From NCBI RefSeq assembly GCF_025961475.1, contig NZ_JAOQNS010000012.1, forward strand, positions 62,001-126,000: a stretch of 64,000 nucleotides of DNA. The letters run 5' to 3'. The position numbers and the translations under genes are program-made. This document shows positions 53,902 to 62,535 of this stretch, piece after piece (position 1 is the stretch's first letter; each line of letters begins with the position of its first letter). This DNA is from Rhodobium gokarnense. GTDB taxonomy: Bacteria; Pseudomonadota; Alphaproteobacteria; Rhizobiales; Rhodobiaceae. Below the pieces are notes generated by a model. The model was not told the DNA's origin. It worked only from the letters and a program-made list of their open reading frames with translations, and made no database searches.

Positions 53902-55536
53902 TCAGGGAAGCTGCGACATCCGAGGGGCCGGCATTTCCTGGACAGGAAGGCCTTCCGGCCGTTCCGCGACCTGCCGCCCCGGCGTGCGGGTCCAGAAGGC
54001 CCGGAGCGACGGTCCGTCCCTGATGCGACGCTCGCGGAAGAAGGAGACGATCTCATAGGGCCAGACGCGGCGTCCCATGGCGGTGTACCAGCGCATCGCG
54101 TGGCGCTGCTCCCGGTCCGGCTGCAGATAGGTGCGCCAGAGCGCTTTCGGCCGGCACTGCAGGGCCGCTTCGATGAATTTCACCCAGACGAGAACCCGCC
54201 AGGGCGCCATCTGCTGCGTCGCCAGCACCTGGTGCTTGTAGTCCCAGCGGCGCTGGTCGGGCTGGATGGTGGTCCGGTCCGCCTCCTCGTCGAAATAGGG
54301 CGTCCAGCGATGCGGGGTCGCATAGAGGATCTGGACCTGATCGGGGTCGTAGGCGAGCAACTGGCGCAGCATGCGCCAATAGTCCCGGTCCGCTTCCTCC
54401 CTGAACCCAACGACCGAGGTCGCCATGGAGATGATGCCGTGGCGGCGCAGCAGCCGGATGGCCTGGCGGTCGGTCGCCGTGGTCGAGCCCTTCCTGATGC
54501 GCTCAAGGGTGGCCGCATCGGTGTTTTCCAGCCCGAGCAGGAAGCGGATGACGCCGGCCTTCCGGTAGAGGTGCAGGATGTCGGCGTCGCGGACGATATC
54601 GCCGGCGCGGGTCGAGCCGACGAGGGTGAGGTCGACGTCCTCGGCGATGAGCGCTTCCAGGAACGCCTTCCAGGCGCGGCGCGACGACGTCGGGTTCTCG
54701 TCGGCGAGGTTGATGACCTTGACCCCCTCCTCGCGGTGCAGCCGGGCCAGTTCCCTGGCAAAGGCGACCGGGTCCCGGTGCCGCCAGCGCTTCCAGAAGA
54801 GGTTCTGGCCGCAATAGGTGCACTGGTGCGGGCAGCCGCGCGAGAACTGGGCGACGACGGCGCGCATCCCGCCCCAATAGCTGTAGCGCGCGTGGTCGAT
54901 CAGCTCCCAGCCGATCCGGTAGGCGTCGAGATTGCCGATCAGCGGCGCCGGAGCGGTGCGCACCGGCCGGCCGTCGCTGAGGAACGCCAGTCCGGGCAGA
55001 TGGTCGAACGGCTGGCGCTGCGCCATCGCCCGGACGAGCCGGCGGGTGGTTTCCTCCCCCTCCCCGCAGACGATCGCCGTCACATGGGGTTCCGTGAGCA
55101 GGACTTCGCGCCAGTGGTAGGTCGGGTAGACGCCGCCATAGACGATGGCGATGTCCGGGCGGGCCCGTGCAACCGCTGCCGCGACCTCGGCGATGACCGG
55201 GTGGCCGGAGGTCGAGCCGGAATGGCCGAACAGGACGATGTCGGGATCGAAATGGACCACGGCCTCGACGAGCGCCCGGGTCGGCGTCGGCGCAAGGTCG
55301 GCATCGATCAGGCGCACCTCGTGGCCGTCGTCGATCAGCGGGCCGCCGATGGCAAGCAGGCCGAGCGGCGGCAGGTGGTCGTCCGGGATGCGGCTGCCGA
55401 TGGCCGGGTGCGTGACGTTGATGAGCAGGATGCGCAGGACGGGCATACCCGCATGCCCTGAGGGCGCCGGCGAGGCCTCTCGAAGCGCGGGTGTCTGCGC
55501 CATGCACACCGAGCGGGCGGGGTACAGGTTTGTCAT
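53902..55536 (-). CDS. BchE-like cobalamin-binding radical SAM protein
   Basis: A 544-residue protein with a B12-binding domain at about 35-175 (GHSGSTSGHP, VYGGVYPTYHW, VCGEGEE) and a radical SAM domain with C235-PHQ-C239-TY-C242. It resembles the anaerobic Mg-protoporphyrin ester cyclase family in several blocks (FWKRWRHRDP, NLADENPTSSRRAWKAFLEA), but differs from the classical BchE N terminus. The start at 55536 is fixed by AGGAGGTG at 55541-55548 and by the ATGA overlap with the prenyltransferase gene. What it modifies is not clear. Confidence 0.82.
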   Translation of the reverse strand: MTNLYPARSVCMAQTPALREASPAPSGHAGMPVLRILLINVTHPAIGSRIPDDHLPPLGLLAIGGPLIDDGHEVRLIDADLAPTPTRALVEAVVHFDPDIVLFGHSGSTSGHPVIAEVAAAVARARPDIAIVYGGVYPTYHWREVLLTEPHVTAIVCGEGEETTRRLVRAMAQRQPFDHLPGLAFLSDGRPVRTAPAPLIGNLDAYRIGWELIDHARYSYWGGMRAVVAQFSRGCPHQCTYCGQNLFWKRWRHRDPVAFARELARLHREEGVKVINLADENPTSSRRAWKAFLEALIAEDVDLTLVGSTRAGDIVRDADILHLYRKAGVIRFLLGLENTDAATLERIRKGSTTATDRQAIRLLRRHGIISMATSVVGFREEADRDYWRMLRQLLAYDPDQVQILYATPHRWTPYFDEEADRTTIQPDQRRWDYKHQVLATQQMAPWRVLVWVKFIEAALQCRPKALWRTYLQPDREQRHAMRWYTAMGRRVWPYEIVSFFRERRIRDGPSLRAFWTRTPGRQVAERPEGLPVQEMPAPRMSQLP

Positions 55537-56345
55537 TCCGCACCTCCTGCCATCGCCTCTTGGCCTGCCGGATGGACATGACCCCGCACCGGTGCACCAT
55601 CGCAAGCGCCGCCATGCCGTTCGTGTGAAGCGACGGTTTCGCGACAGGGCTGCTCGGCGAGGCCACCGAAGCGGCGGTTGCGGCGGCGGTAGTCACGCAT
55701 CGCCGTTGCCAGCTCCTCGGCGCCGAAGTCGGGCCAGAGGCAGGGGGTGAAATAGAGTTCGGCGTAGGCGCATTCCCAGAGCAGGAAGTCGGACAGCCGC
55801 TGCTCGCCGCTGGTGCGGACGAGAAGGTCGACGTCGGGACAGGAGACGCCGCCCTTGAGATGGCGCGCGAAGGTCTCCGGGGTGAGCGGCGTGTCGCCTC
55901 GCGCCGACGATGCCGCCTCGAGGATAGCGTGGCGGGCGGAGTAGTCGAGGGCGATCCGCAGGTGCAGGCGTCTTCCGGCCCTCGTATCGGCTTCGAGCCC
56001 GGCGATCTCGTCCGCAAGGCCTTCGGGCAGGCGGTCGCGCCGGCCGATCACCGTCAGGCGGACGCCATTGTCGATGAGGTCCGGGCGCCGGGTGCGGAAA
56101 TACTGGCGGAACAGCTCAAAGAGCGCATCGACCTCCGCCGCCGGCCGCTGCCAGTTGTCCGACGAAAAGGCATAGAGCGTCAGGGTGCCGATGTTGAGGT
56201 CGGGCGCGGCACGGACGACGGCTTCCACGGCGTTGACGCCTTCCACATGGCCGTATGGGCGCGGCAGGCCCCGCTGCAGGGCCCAGCGGCCGTTGCCGTC
56301 CATGATGACGGCGACGTGGTCTCTTTTGCGTAAATAACTTTGCAT
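55533..56345 (-). CDS. cis-Prenyltransferase (undecaprenyl-diphosphate-synthase family)
   Basis: A 270-residue enzyme that elongates allylic diphosphates with isopentenyl diphosphate in Z configuration. It has the catalytic Asp16 in HVAVIMDGNGRWA, the TLYAFSSDNW block and the C-terminal RTSGEQRLSDFLLWECAYAE signature. AAGGAG precedes the ATG. The last 30 or so residues are variable. It is coupled by ATGA to the BchE-like gene and is probably not the housekeeping UppS, which normally sits with cdsA and dxr. Confidence 0.88.
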   Translation of the reverse strand: MQSYLRKRDHVAVIMDGNGRWALQRGLPRPYGHVEGVNAVEAVVRAAPDLNIGTLTLYAFSSDNWQRPAAEVDALFELFRQYFRTRRPDLIDNGVRLTVIGRRDRLPEGLADEIAGLEADTRAGRRLHLRIALDYSARHAILEAASSARGDTPLTPETFARHLKGGVSCPDVDLLVRTSGEQRLSDFLLWECAYAELYFTPCLWPDFGAEELATAMRDYRRRNRRFGGLAEQPCRETVASHERHGGACDGAPVRGHVHPAGQEAMAGGAE

Positions 56346-56352
56346 TGCAAAG
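56332..56352. promoter_or_regulatory. Operator over the prenyltransferase start codon
   Basis: On + the palindrome is CTTTGCA-T-TGCAAAG (56338-56352) with AAATAA ahead of it. The same 21-base site, 18 of 21 bases identical, occurs at 57566-57586. It covers the start codon and the first codons of the prenyltransferase gene. Confidence 0.65.
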
Positions 56353-56561
56353 CTCCTTTCCAAAAAAACACCCCGAACGCGGCGCGTCCGCGGTGAAGCG
56401 CACCCCCTGCCCTTTCTCTTGTCGTTGGCGCATCGGATCGTTGCGTTTGTCCAGATCCGATGCGCCGAAGCGCGTTGCCTTCAGACGCTTCTGGCGCCGC
56501 CTGTCTCAGGCGGTCTGTCGTTGCGTGTATCTTCGTCCCGGCTACCCTCCTCAGAGAGTCT

Positions 56562-56942
56562 TCAGACCGGCTTCAGTCCGAGCTTGCCCGGATCGGGTTC
56601 GTTGCTGCGTTCCGCGGCGTCGGCCGCGTTCCTGACCACCTGTTCCAGCACGGCCAGATAGTCGGCGAAACGCTTGCGGCCGAGGTCGGTGAGTTCGCAC
56701 CTGGTGTGCGGGCGATTGCGCTCATAGCCCTTGTGGACGGCGACCAGCCCGGCGTCCTGCAGCACCTGGATGTGGCGGCTGAGATTGCCGTCGGTGAGGC
56801 CGCAAAGCTGTTTCAGGTCGGAAAAGGCCAGCCCCTTCGGGTGGCCGACCAGCGACGTGACGATGCCGAGCCTAGCCTTTTCGTGAAACACCCGGTCGAG
56901 CCCGTCATAGGCAAAGGGCGCGTCCTCAGATCGCTTGGCCAT
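56562..56942 (-). CDS. Winged-helix transcriptional regulator (HTH_34/MarR-like)
   Basis: A 126-residue DNA-binding protein with a winged helix (KGLAFSDLKQLCGLTDGNLSRHIQVLQDAGLV, wing around GYERNRPHTR) and a helical tail. GGAGG precedes the ATG at 56942; the upstream ATG at 56954 has no site. It overlaps the membrane-protein gene by 17 bases, and so is made with it. It is the best candidate to bind the two shared CTTTGCA/AAAG operators. Confidence 0.88.
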   Translation of the reverse strand: MAKRSEDAPFAYDGLDRVFHEKARLGIVTSLVGHPKGLAFSDLKQLCGLTDGNLSRHIQVLQDAGLVAVHKGYERNRPHTRCELTDLGRKRFADYLAVLEQVVRNAADAAERSNEPDPGKLGLKPV

Positions 56943-57546
56943 CGTCGCCTCCATTGGCGCTGCGTAAGAGGATCGCCATCAGGCCCTGGCCGAGGGCGAA
57001 GGGGACGCCCATCATCCAGGGCGAAAGCTCGCGGCTGGTGCTTGCGAGGATGAAGACCGCGATCCCGGCAACGAGGTACCAGGCGCCAGCGAGCCCGATG
57101 GAGCGCGGCAGGCTGCGCAAGGAGGCGAAAAGGCCAAGCGCGACAAGGATCTGCCAGAGGCCGGGAAGCATCCAGATGGAGTCGGGCGCGTATTTCAGCA
57201 CCGCCGCGGTCACCGCCGCGCCGGCGACCCCGGCCGGCAGGAACTGCTCGACGGCGGCAAGGATCATCGCATCGGCCATGCCGCCATGGAGGCGCCGGGA
57301 GCGCGCAAACATCTCCACGCCGACGAGCGCCGCCGCAACGACGGCGACGACGATCCAGCAGACAACGAACCGCACCGGATCGTCGGCGAGCGCTGCCGGC
57401 CAGGTCGCCTGGGCAACGGCAGCGACGAGCGCCAGCCCGCCGGTCGTCGCGATCACCGCAGGGCCGAAGCCGCGAAACAGCGTGCCGGCGGCAAGCTGGC
57501 TGCGGATATTGGCAATGTCCGTCAAGGCCTTGTCGAATTCGCCCAT
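56926..57546 (-). CDS. Multi-span membrane protein, partner of the winged-helix regulator
   Basis: A 206-residue protein with about six hydrophobic segments, starting MGEFDKALTDIANIRSQLA. Its site is weak (GGGATCGG), and a TTG seven codons upstream is an alternative start. I know similar membrane proteins paired with small winged-helix regulators, but no function. Its promoter region carries the shared operator. Confidence 0.7.
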   Translation of the reverse strand: MGEFDKALTDIANIRSQLAAGTLFRGFGPAVIATTGGLALVAAVAQATWPAALADDPVRFVVCWIVVAVVAAALVGVEMFARSRRLHGGMADAMILAAVEQFLPAGVAGAAVTAAVLKYAPDSIWMLPGLWQILVALGLFASLRSLPRSIGLAGAWYLVAGIAVFILASTSRELSPWMMGVPFALGQGLMAILLRSANGGDDGQAI

Positions 57547-57901
57547 GCCGATCCCACGCAGGTGCAAATAACTTTATAATGCAAAGTACACGTCACTCCA
57601 AAGATTGGCAAGGGCGATCTTGCAGGCCGGGCGAAAAAGCGGCGCCCGGGGCAGTTGCGTGTTTTCGCCGACGTCGCAGACGGGCGGCCCTCGACCCTCC
57701 CGCGCCATCATCCCCTGCCTCGGGAAAACGGCACGGACTTATGAATGTCCGTCATGAGCGTCTGCATCCTGCGCGGCCTAATGCCGCCCGCTCCGGCGAC
57801 TTACATCAATAGAAACAATCACAAAGCCAAGGCCGCTCCAGACATCCAAGGGGCAAAGCGCCGGATCGGCGCCGGGCCTTGCGGCATGACAGGAGTTCAA
57901 G
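57547..57901. other. Intergenic region between divergent genes
   Basis: These 355 bases hold the operator at 57566-57586 and, further on, no gene that I can support. The stretch at 57800-57840 is AT-richer and may contain the DUF2255 promoter. Confidence 0.5.
57566..57586. promoter_or_regulatory. Second copy of the shared operator, at the membrane-protein promoter
   Basis: On the - strand the site reads CTTTGCATTATAAAG then TTATTT and overlaps a -10-like TATAAA, about 20 bases upstream of the ATG at 57546. It matches the prenyltransferase site at 18 of 21 positions. Confidence 0.6.
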
Positions 57902-58282
57902 ATGGCTTGGGAAAAACAGCAACTGGACGAGATCGCCAAGGCCGGGGATTTCCGGATCGCGCCGTTCCGCAAGGACGGCGAGACGCTCGGCACGCCGACC
58001 TATATCTGGTTCGTCACCGTCGGCGGCTCGCTCTATGTTCGGCCGTATAACGGCCGGAAATCGCGCTGGTACAAAGCCGCGATGGAACAGAAGGCCGGCG
58101 CCATCAAGGTCGATGGTACGACTCTCGACGTCGCCTTCGCGCCCGCCGACGCCGCCCTCAACGACAAGATCGACGCAGCCTATCGCGCAAAATACCCCGA
58201 CAGCCGCTACCTGCCGCCGATGATCTCGGAGCGCACCCGCGCCGCCACCGTCGAGGTGCTGCCGCGCGACACCGAGCGCTGA
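57902..58282 (+). CDS. DUF2255 family protein
   Basis: A 126-residue cytoplasmic protein with the family features TYIWFVTVGGSLYVRPYNGRKSRWYKA (given in parts: IWFVTVGGSLYVRP and GRKSRWYKA) and a C-terminal RYLPPMISERTR. The fold is predicted to be a small flavin-reductase-like barrel; no function is established. An AGGAG site precedes the ATG. It lies 118 bases upstream of the SDR gene and may share its transcript. Confidence 0.8.
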   Translation: MAWEKQQLDEIAKAGDFRIAPFRKDGETLGTPTYIWFVTVGGSLYVRPYNGRKSRWYKAAMEQKAGAIKVDGTTLDVAFAPADAALNDKIDAAYRAKYPDSRYLPPMISERTRAATVEVLPRDTER

Positions 58283-58400
58283 GCGCAGCACCGGCCGAGA
58301 CCCAACAGACATTTTCTGGACTCCGGCAACCGGCGCGCGACAGGCGCCGGAAGAGACCGCATCGCCGGACCCGTCGGAATTGCACATGAAAGGACCTCAG

Positions 58401-59168
58401 ATGAAGAACCTCCTAGACGGCAAAACCGCCATCGTCACCGGCGCCAGCAAGGGCATCGGCCTTGCCATTGCCGAGCTCTTTGCCGAGGAAGGCGCCAATG
58501 TGGTGCTGACCGCGCGCGGCAAGGAGCGCCTCGACAAGGCCGTGGAAGGCATCCGCGCCAAGGGGGCCAAGGCCATCGGCATCATCGCCGATTCCGCCGA
58601 CCCGGCAGCGCCCGCGCGCGTCTTCAAGGAGGCGATCTCGGCCTATGGCCAGGTCGACATCCTCGTCAACAATGCCGGCTCCGGCGACATGGTCGCCATC
58701 GAGGAGGCGAGCGACGAGCATTTCGCCAAGATCATGGAACTGAACCTCGTCGGCCCGTTCCGCTATTGCCGCGAGGCGGTGAAGCACTTCATGCCGCGCA
58801 ACGAGGGCCGGATCATCAACGTCTCCTCGGTCAACGGCACCCTGCCGATCTGCGGCGTCGCCTACACCTCGACCAAGGGCGGCCTCAACACGATGACCAA
58901 GAACATCGCCATCCGCCTATCCGGCACCAGGATCCGCTGCAACGCGATCGCCCCCGGCGTCACCGACACGGACGCCGCGCGCGCCTGGGCCGCCGGCGAG
59001 CAGGAAGGCGGCGACGTGATGCTGGAATTCTCCGACAAATACACCAACACCACCGTGCCGATGACCGAACCGCGCGACCAGGCCTATGCCGCGCTCTATC
59101 TTGCCAGCGAGATGGGCAAGGCCGTCACCGGCCAGGTCATCCAGGTCGACAACGGCGCCTTCCTGTAA
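58401..59168 (+). CDS. Short-chain dehydrogenase (SDR)
   Basis: A 255-residue classical SDR with TGASKGIG, NNAGSG, catalytic Ser in NVSSVNG, and YTSTK as the Tyr/Lys pair, ending in VIQVDNGAFL. AGGACC lies 8 bases before the ATG at 58401; two upstream in-frame starts are weaker. The substrate is not evident. With the tautomerase behind it and two more reductases and an aldehyde oxidase nearby, it may serve carbonyl or aromatic metabolism. Confidence 0.88.
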   Translation: MKNLLDGKTAIVTGASKGIGLAIAELFAEEGANVVLTARGKERLDKAVEGIRAKGAKAIGIIADSADPAAPARVFKEAISAYGQVDILVNNAGSGDMVAIEEASDEHFAKIMELNLVGPFRYCREAVKHFMPRNEGRIINVSSVNGTLPICGVAYTSTKGGLNTMTKNIAIRLSGTRIRCNAIAPGVTDTDAARAWAAGEQEGGDVMLEFSDKYTNTTVPMTEPRDQAYAALYLASEMGKAVTGQVIQVDNGAFL

Positions 59169-59265
59169 TGCGGTCGGGCTTTCCCGCCCGACACGAACAC
59201 CCCTGCCCACGGACCGGGCCCGGCGGCACGCCAGGCCCGGCCTTTCATTGAGGAGAACCCCACCC

Positions 59266-59493
59266 ATGCCCCACGTCATCGTCAAGGCCTGGCCCGGCAA
59301 GAGCGAGGACCAGAAGAGGCGCCTGGCGGAAGCCATCACCAGGAACGTCATGGAGATTTTCGATTACGGCCGGGACCCGGTCTCGGTCGCCATCGAAGAG
59401 GTCCCGGCGGAACGCTGGAAAGAGGACGTCTTCGATCCGGACATCGAGGCGTTTCCGGAACGTCTCTACAAGAAGCCCGGCTACCGGATGTAG
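59266..59493 (+). CDS. 4-Oxalocrotonate-tautomerase-like protein
   Basis: A 75-residue protein with Pro at position 2 (MPHVIVKAWPG), the catalytic base of the family after Met removal, and the expected KRRLAEAITRNV helix. It is preceded by GAGGAG and followed by a strong terminator. It is a small tautomerase of the PptA/YdcE type acting on a keto-enol substrate, 97 bases after the SDR gene. Confidence 0.85.
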   Translation: MPHVIVKAWPGKSEDQKRRLAEAITRNVMEIFDYGRDPVSVAIEEVPAERWKEDVFDPDIEAFPERLYKKPGYRM

Positions 59494-59502
59494 CGGGAAC
59501 GA

Positions 59503-59545
59503 AAAGAGCCGGGCGACAGGGATGTCGCCCGGCTCTTTCTTTTTG
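59503..59545 (+). terminator. Strong Rho-independent terminator, possibly bidirectional
   Basis: AAAGAGCCGGGCGACA and TGTCGCCCGGCTCTTT form a perfect 16-bp stem with a 4-base loop, followed by CTTTTTG. The complementary A tract before the stem would also give U residues for the convergent gene ending at 59569. Confidence 0.95.
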
Positions 59546-59568
59546 TCCAATGGACCGTGCGGCCCGAC

Positions 59569-60417
59569 CTATTCGCCTTCGGGATAGTCCGTGGATAGCG
59601 TCAGGTCCTTCCAGGTCTCGAAGTTGTCGCGCAGCTCCTCCAGGCGGTCCATGGCGCGGCCATAGGCCTGCGCGCTCATCAAGAGCCGCAGCGGCGGGTT
59701 TTCCGCCTCATAGGCGGTGAGGACGGCCGCGGCCAGGCGCACCGGATCGCCGTCCTGGTGGCCCGAGCCTTCCTTCAGGCCCTTCCTCAGGGCGCCGGCG
59801 GTCTCGGCATAGTCGTCGATGACGGTCTTGGATTCGATGACGGAGCGGCCGGCCCAGTCGGTGCGGAACCCGCCCGGCTCGACGATCGTCACCTTGATGC
59901 CGAGCGGCGCGGCTTCTTTCGCCAGCGCCTCGGACAGCGCCTCGACGGCGAATTTGGTGGCGTTGTAGTAGCCGAGCGCCGGATAGGCGATCAGCCCGCC
60001 GATGGAGGAGAAGTTGAAGATGTGGCCGCTGCGGCGGGCGCGCATGCCCGGCAGCACCTTCTGGGTCAGCGTGTTGAGGCCGAAGACGTTGGTCTCGAAC
60101 TGGCGCCGGATCTCCGCGTCCTCACCCTCCTCGATGGCCGAGAAATAGCCGTAGCCGGCATTGTTGACGAGAACGTCGATGCGCCCGAAACGGGCTTCGG
60201 CGTCGGCAACGGCCTTGTCGATCATCGCCGGGTCGGTGACGTCGAGTGTGAGGGCAAGGGCATGGTCCTCGTTGCCTTCGACGAGGTCGGCGATGCTCTC
60301 AAGGCGGCGGGCAGTCATCGCCACCGGAAAACCGCGCGAGAGCAGCAGCTTGGCGATTTCGCGGCCGAAACCGGTCGAGCAACCGGTGACGAACCATACG
60401 GGTTTGTCTGTCGACAT
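59569..60417 (-). CDS. SDR oxidoreductase (retinol-dehydrogenase-like)
   Basis: A 282-residue SDR with TGCSTGFG, NNAGYGYF, catalytic Ser (FSSIGG) and YNATK. The C terminus is longer than that of the SDR at 58401. The start MSTDKPVWF has AGGA 8 bases upstream. It is convergent with the tautomerase gene and shares its terminator. Substrate unknown. Confidence 0.88.
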   Translation of the reverse strand: MSTDKPVWFVTGCSTGFGREIAKLLLSRGFPVAMTARRLESIADLVEGNEDHALALTLDVTDPAMIDKAVADAEARFGRIDVLVNNAGYGYFSAIEEGEDAEIRRQFETNVFGLNTLTQKVLPGMRARRSGHIFNFSSIGGLIAYPALGYYNATKFAVEALSEALAKEAAPLGIKVTIVEPGGFRTDWAGRSVIESKTVIDDYAETAGALRKGLKEGSGHQDGDPVRLAAAVLTAYEAENPPLRLLMSAQAYGRAMDRLEELRDNFETWKDLTLSTDYPEGE

Positions 60418-60476
60418 AATGAGTCCTTTCAAATGTCGGGGTCTTGGGAAGAAGGGCGTTGGCGGCAATCTCCGCC

Positions 60477-61478
60477 TCAGCCGAAGGGTTTGGTCTTCAG
60501 CCAGTCGAGCGTCTCCTTCAGCGTCGTCGGAATGTCGCGAAGGGTGACGCCGAGGCTGTCGCGGCGCGTGAAGTCGAACCCGGTCGGCGTCTCCGGCTCG
60601 CCCTTAAGAGGGGCCGGCAGCGCCGAAACGGGAACGTCCTTGGCGATCTCGGCGTAGATGTCGCGCCAGGGCCAACTGTCATAGACCGCGAAATAGCGCC
60701 CGGAGGCATCACGGTTCTCATAGCCGGCCAGGAACAACGCCGCCACGTCGTCGAGATGCGAGACGGACATGGAGCCGGCCGGCACCTGGTCGTGCCAGCC
60801 CTGTTTGCCCTCCAGCATATCGGCGAGCGCCTTGTGGAAGGAGCGGTTCGCATGTTCGGGAAGGATGGTCGGGCCCAGCATCATGGTCGGCAGGAAGATC
60901 ACCAGCCGCTGGCCGTGCTCCTCGGCAAAGGCCTTGGCCGAGGCCTCCATCACGGTCTTTTCTGCCGCCGTGTACTTCTTCTGGGAAAGCTGGTGCTGGA
61001 GGTCGGAGGGGTGGTCGATCTCGTTCTTCACCGCCACCGGCTCGCGCGGATTGGTGCTGCTGGTCGAGGAACAGACGATGACATTTTTGACGCCCTGCCG
61101 GTCGGCGGCCTGCATGATGTTGAGGCAGCCGTCCTCGATCGGCCGGATGATCTCGGACCAGCCCCGATCCTCGTCCATCTCGCGGGCCGGCGTGCCGTCG
61201 CGGCCGGCATAGATCGGTACGAGGCAGGCGATGAACACGGCGTCGCAGCCGGCAAGCGGCGCGTCGAAGTCGGCGCTCGTCGCCATGTCGGCGGAATAGA
61301 GGACCAATCGCTCCGCCGCGCCGGGCAGCGCCATCAGGTAGGGCGCCTTTTGCGGGTCTGCGGCGTTCCTGAGCGTGCCCTTGACGCGGTAGCCGGCCGC
61401 CAGCGCCGCCTTGACGATGTGCGAGCCCACGAGCCCGCTGGCGCCGACGACGCAAAGGGTCTTGTCGCTGTTGCTCAT
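60477..61478 (-). CDS. NAD(P)-dependent extended SDR (dihydroflavonol-4-reductase/epimerase-like)
   Basis: A 333-residue extended SDR with VVGASGLVGSHIV at the NAD(P) site and a catalytic Tyr/Lys in QKKYTAAEK. The plant dihydroflavonol or cinnamoyl-CoA reductase group and nucleotide-sugar epimerases share this form. GGGAG precedes the ATG at 61478. It lies 59 bases upstream of the SDR at 59569 and is likely co-transcribed with it. Confidence 0.85.
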   Translation of the reverse strand: MSNSDKTLCVVGASGLVGSHIVKAALAAGYRVKGTLRNAADPQKAPYLMALPGAAERLVLYSADMATSADFDAPLAGCDAVFIACLVPIYAGRDGTPAREMDEDRGWSEIIRPIEDGCLNIMQAADRQGVKNVIVCSSTSSTNPREPVAVKNEIDHPSDLQHQLSQKKYTAAEKTVMEASAKAFAEEHGQRLVIFLPTMMLGPTILPEHANRSFHKALADMLEGKQGWHDQVPAGSMSVSHLDDVAALFLAGYENRDASGRYFAVYDSWPWRDIYAEIAKDVPVSALPAPLKGEPETPTGFDFTRRDSLGVTLRDIPTTLKETLDWLKTKPFG

Positions 61479-61872
61479 GTCGGGTCTCCCTTTCTGGCTT
61501 TCCGTTTCGGCAGGAGCGGCCTCAAACCGCCGCAAGCAGGCCGCAAATGCGTTCCGCACACAGCGCGAGCCGCCTTCCGCCATCCGGAGAAATCGTCTGA
61601 AGCACAGATAATACCGCCTTGCGGCGCCGTGTAGGCGCGGCAAATGGCATTGAGAGATGAATGCCGCTCATGAATGGGACGGCTCGGAAAACGGCATCCC
61701 GGCGGGCGCCGGACGCATTCCAATGCTTTTAAACGCTCGGCGCCATGTCCGGTTCCATGAGTGAGATCGATAAGTGCAATGAGCCAGGCAGAACTACAGA
61801 CACCGGGCGGGCACCCTACCCTTTTACATATGCATCCGTCTGAATGACGCGGACCGACAGGAAGGACTTTCC
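61479..61872. other. Divergent promoter region before the paoABC-like operon
   Basis: No gene was found in these 394 bases. An inverted repeat GGCATT-N8-AATGCC at 61646-61665 could be a regulator site. The last 60 bases are AT-richer and hold the likely promoter of the aldehyde oxidoreductase genes. Confidence 0.5.
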
Positions 61873-62535
61873 ATGAGCCCACCCATCCAATTCGAGCTCC
61901 GGCGCCGGACCCTGCTCGCCGGAACGGCGGCGGGCGCGGTGACCGCTGCCCTCGGCCGCTTCGGCGTCGACAAGGCGAACGCCGCAACGGGCGGTTCCGG
62001 CGGTGCTGCCCCGGTCGGCCCGGAGACCAGTACCGTGACGCTCACCGTCAACGGCGAAAAGCACGCGTTGACCCTCGACAACCGCACGACGCTGCTCGAT
62101 GCGCTGCGCGAGCATCTGCACCTCACCGGCACCAAGAAGGGCTGCGACCACGGCCAGTGCGGCGCCTGCACCTGCACGGTCAACGGCACCCGCGTCAATT
62201 CCTGCCTCAGCCTTGCCGCCATGCATGACGGCGACAAGATCGAGACCATCGAGGGCATCGGCACGCCGGACAACATGGACCCGATGCAGGCCGCGTTCCT
62301 GGAGCATGACGGCTTCCAGTGCGGCTACTGCACGCCAGGGCAGATCACCTCGGCCCGCGCCGTGCTTGAGGAAATCAAGGCCGGCATTCCCTCGCACGTC
62401 ACCGACGACCTGACCGCCGCGATCGCCCTCACCGATGCGGAGATCCGCGAGCGCATGTCCGGCAACATCTGCCGCTGCGGCGCCTATTCCAACATCCTTG
62501 CCGCAATTACCCAGGTCGCGGAGGAACAGTCGTGA
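61873..62535 (+). CDS. paoA: Aldehyde oxidoreductase 2Fe-2S subunit (PaoA type), Tat-exported
   Basis: A 220-residue small subunit of a xanthine-dehydrogenase-family enzyme. A Tat signal ([13 protein letters not shown]) is followed by a plant-type 2Fe-2S domain with C91, C96, C99 and C111 ([12 protein letters not shown]), then a second cluster domain (CGYCTPGQI and NICRCGAYS). The three-subunit layout with a Tat leader matches the periplasmic PaoABC aldehyde oxidoreductase of Escherichia coli. GTGA overlap couples it to paoB. Confidence 0.92.
   Translation: MSPPIQFELRRRTLLAGTAAGAVTAALGRFGVDKANAATGGSGGAAPVGPETSTVTLTVNGEKHALTLDNRTTLLDALREHLHLTGTKKGCDHGQCGACTCTVNGTRVNSCLSLAAMHDGDKIETIEGIGTPDNMDPMQAAFLEHDGFQCGYCTPGQITSARAVLEEIKAGIPSHVTDDLTAAIALTDAEIRERMSGNICRCGAYSNILAAITQVAEEQS

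Noticed and set aside
53902-55536. Assignment as BchE proper and therefore evidence of phototrophy
   Set aside because: The protein matches BchE in some blocks but differs at the N terminus, and no other bacteriochlorophyll, carotenoid or reaction-centre gene is in the window.
55533-56345. Housekeeping undecaprenyl diphosphate synthase
   Set aside because: The usual neighbours (cdsA, dxr, frr, bamA region) are missing, and the gene is coupled to a radical SAM gene, so it is more likely a second, specialised enzyme.
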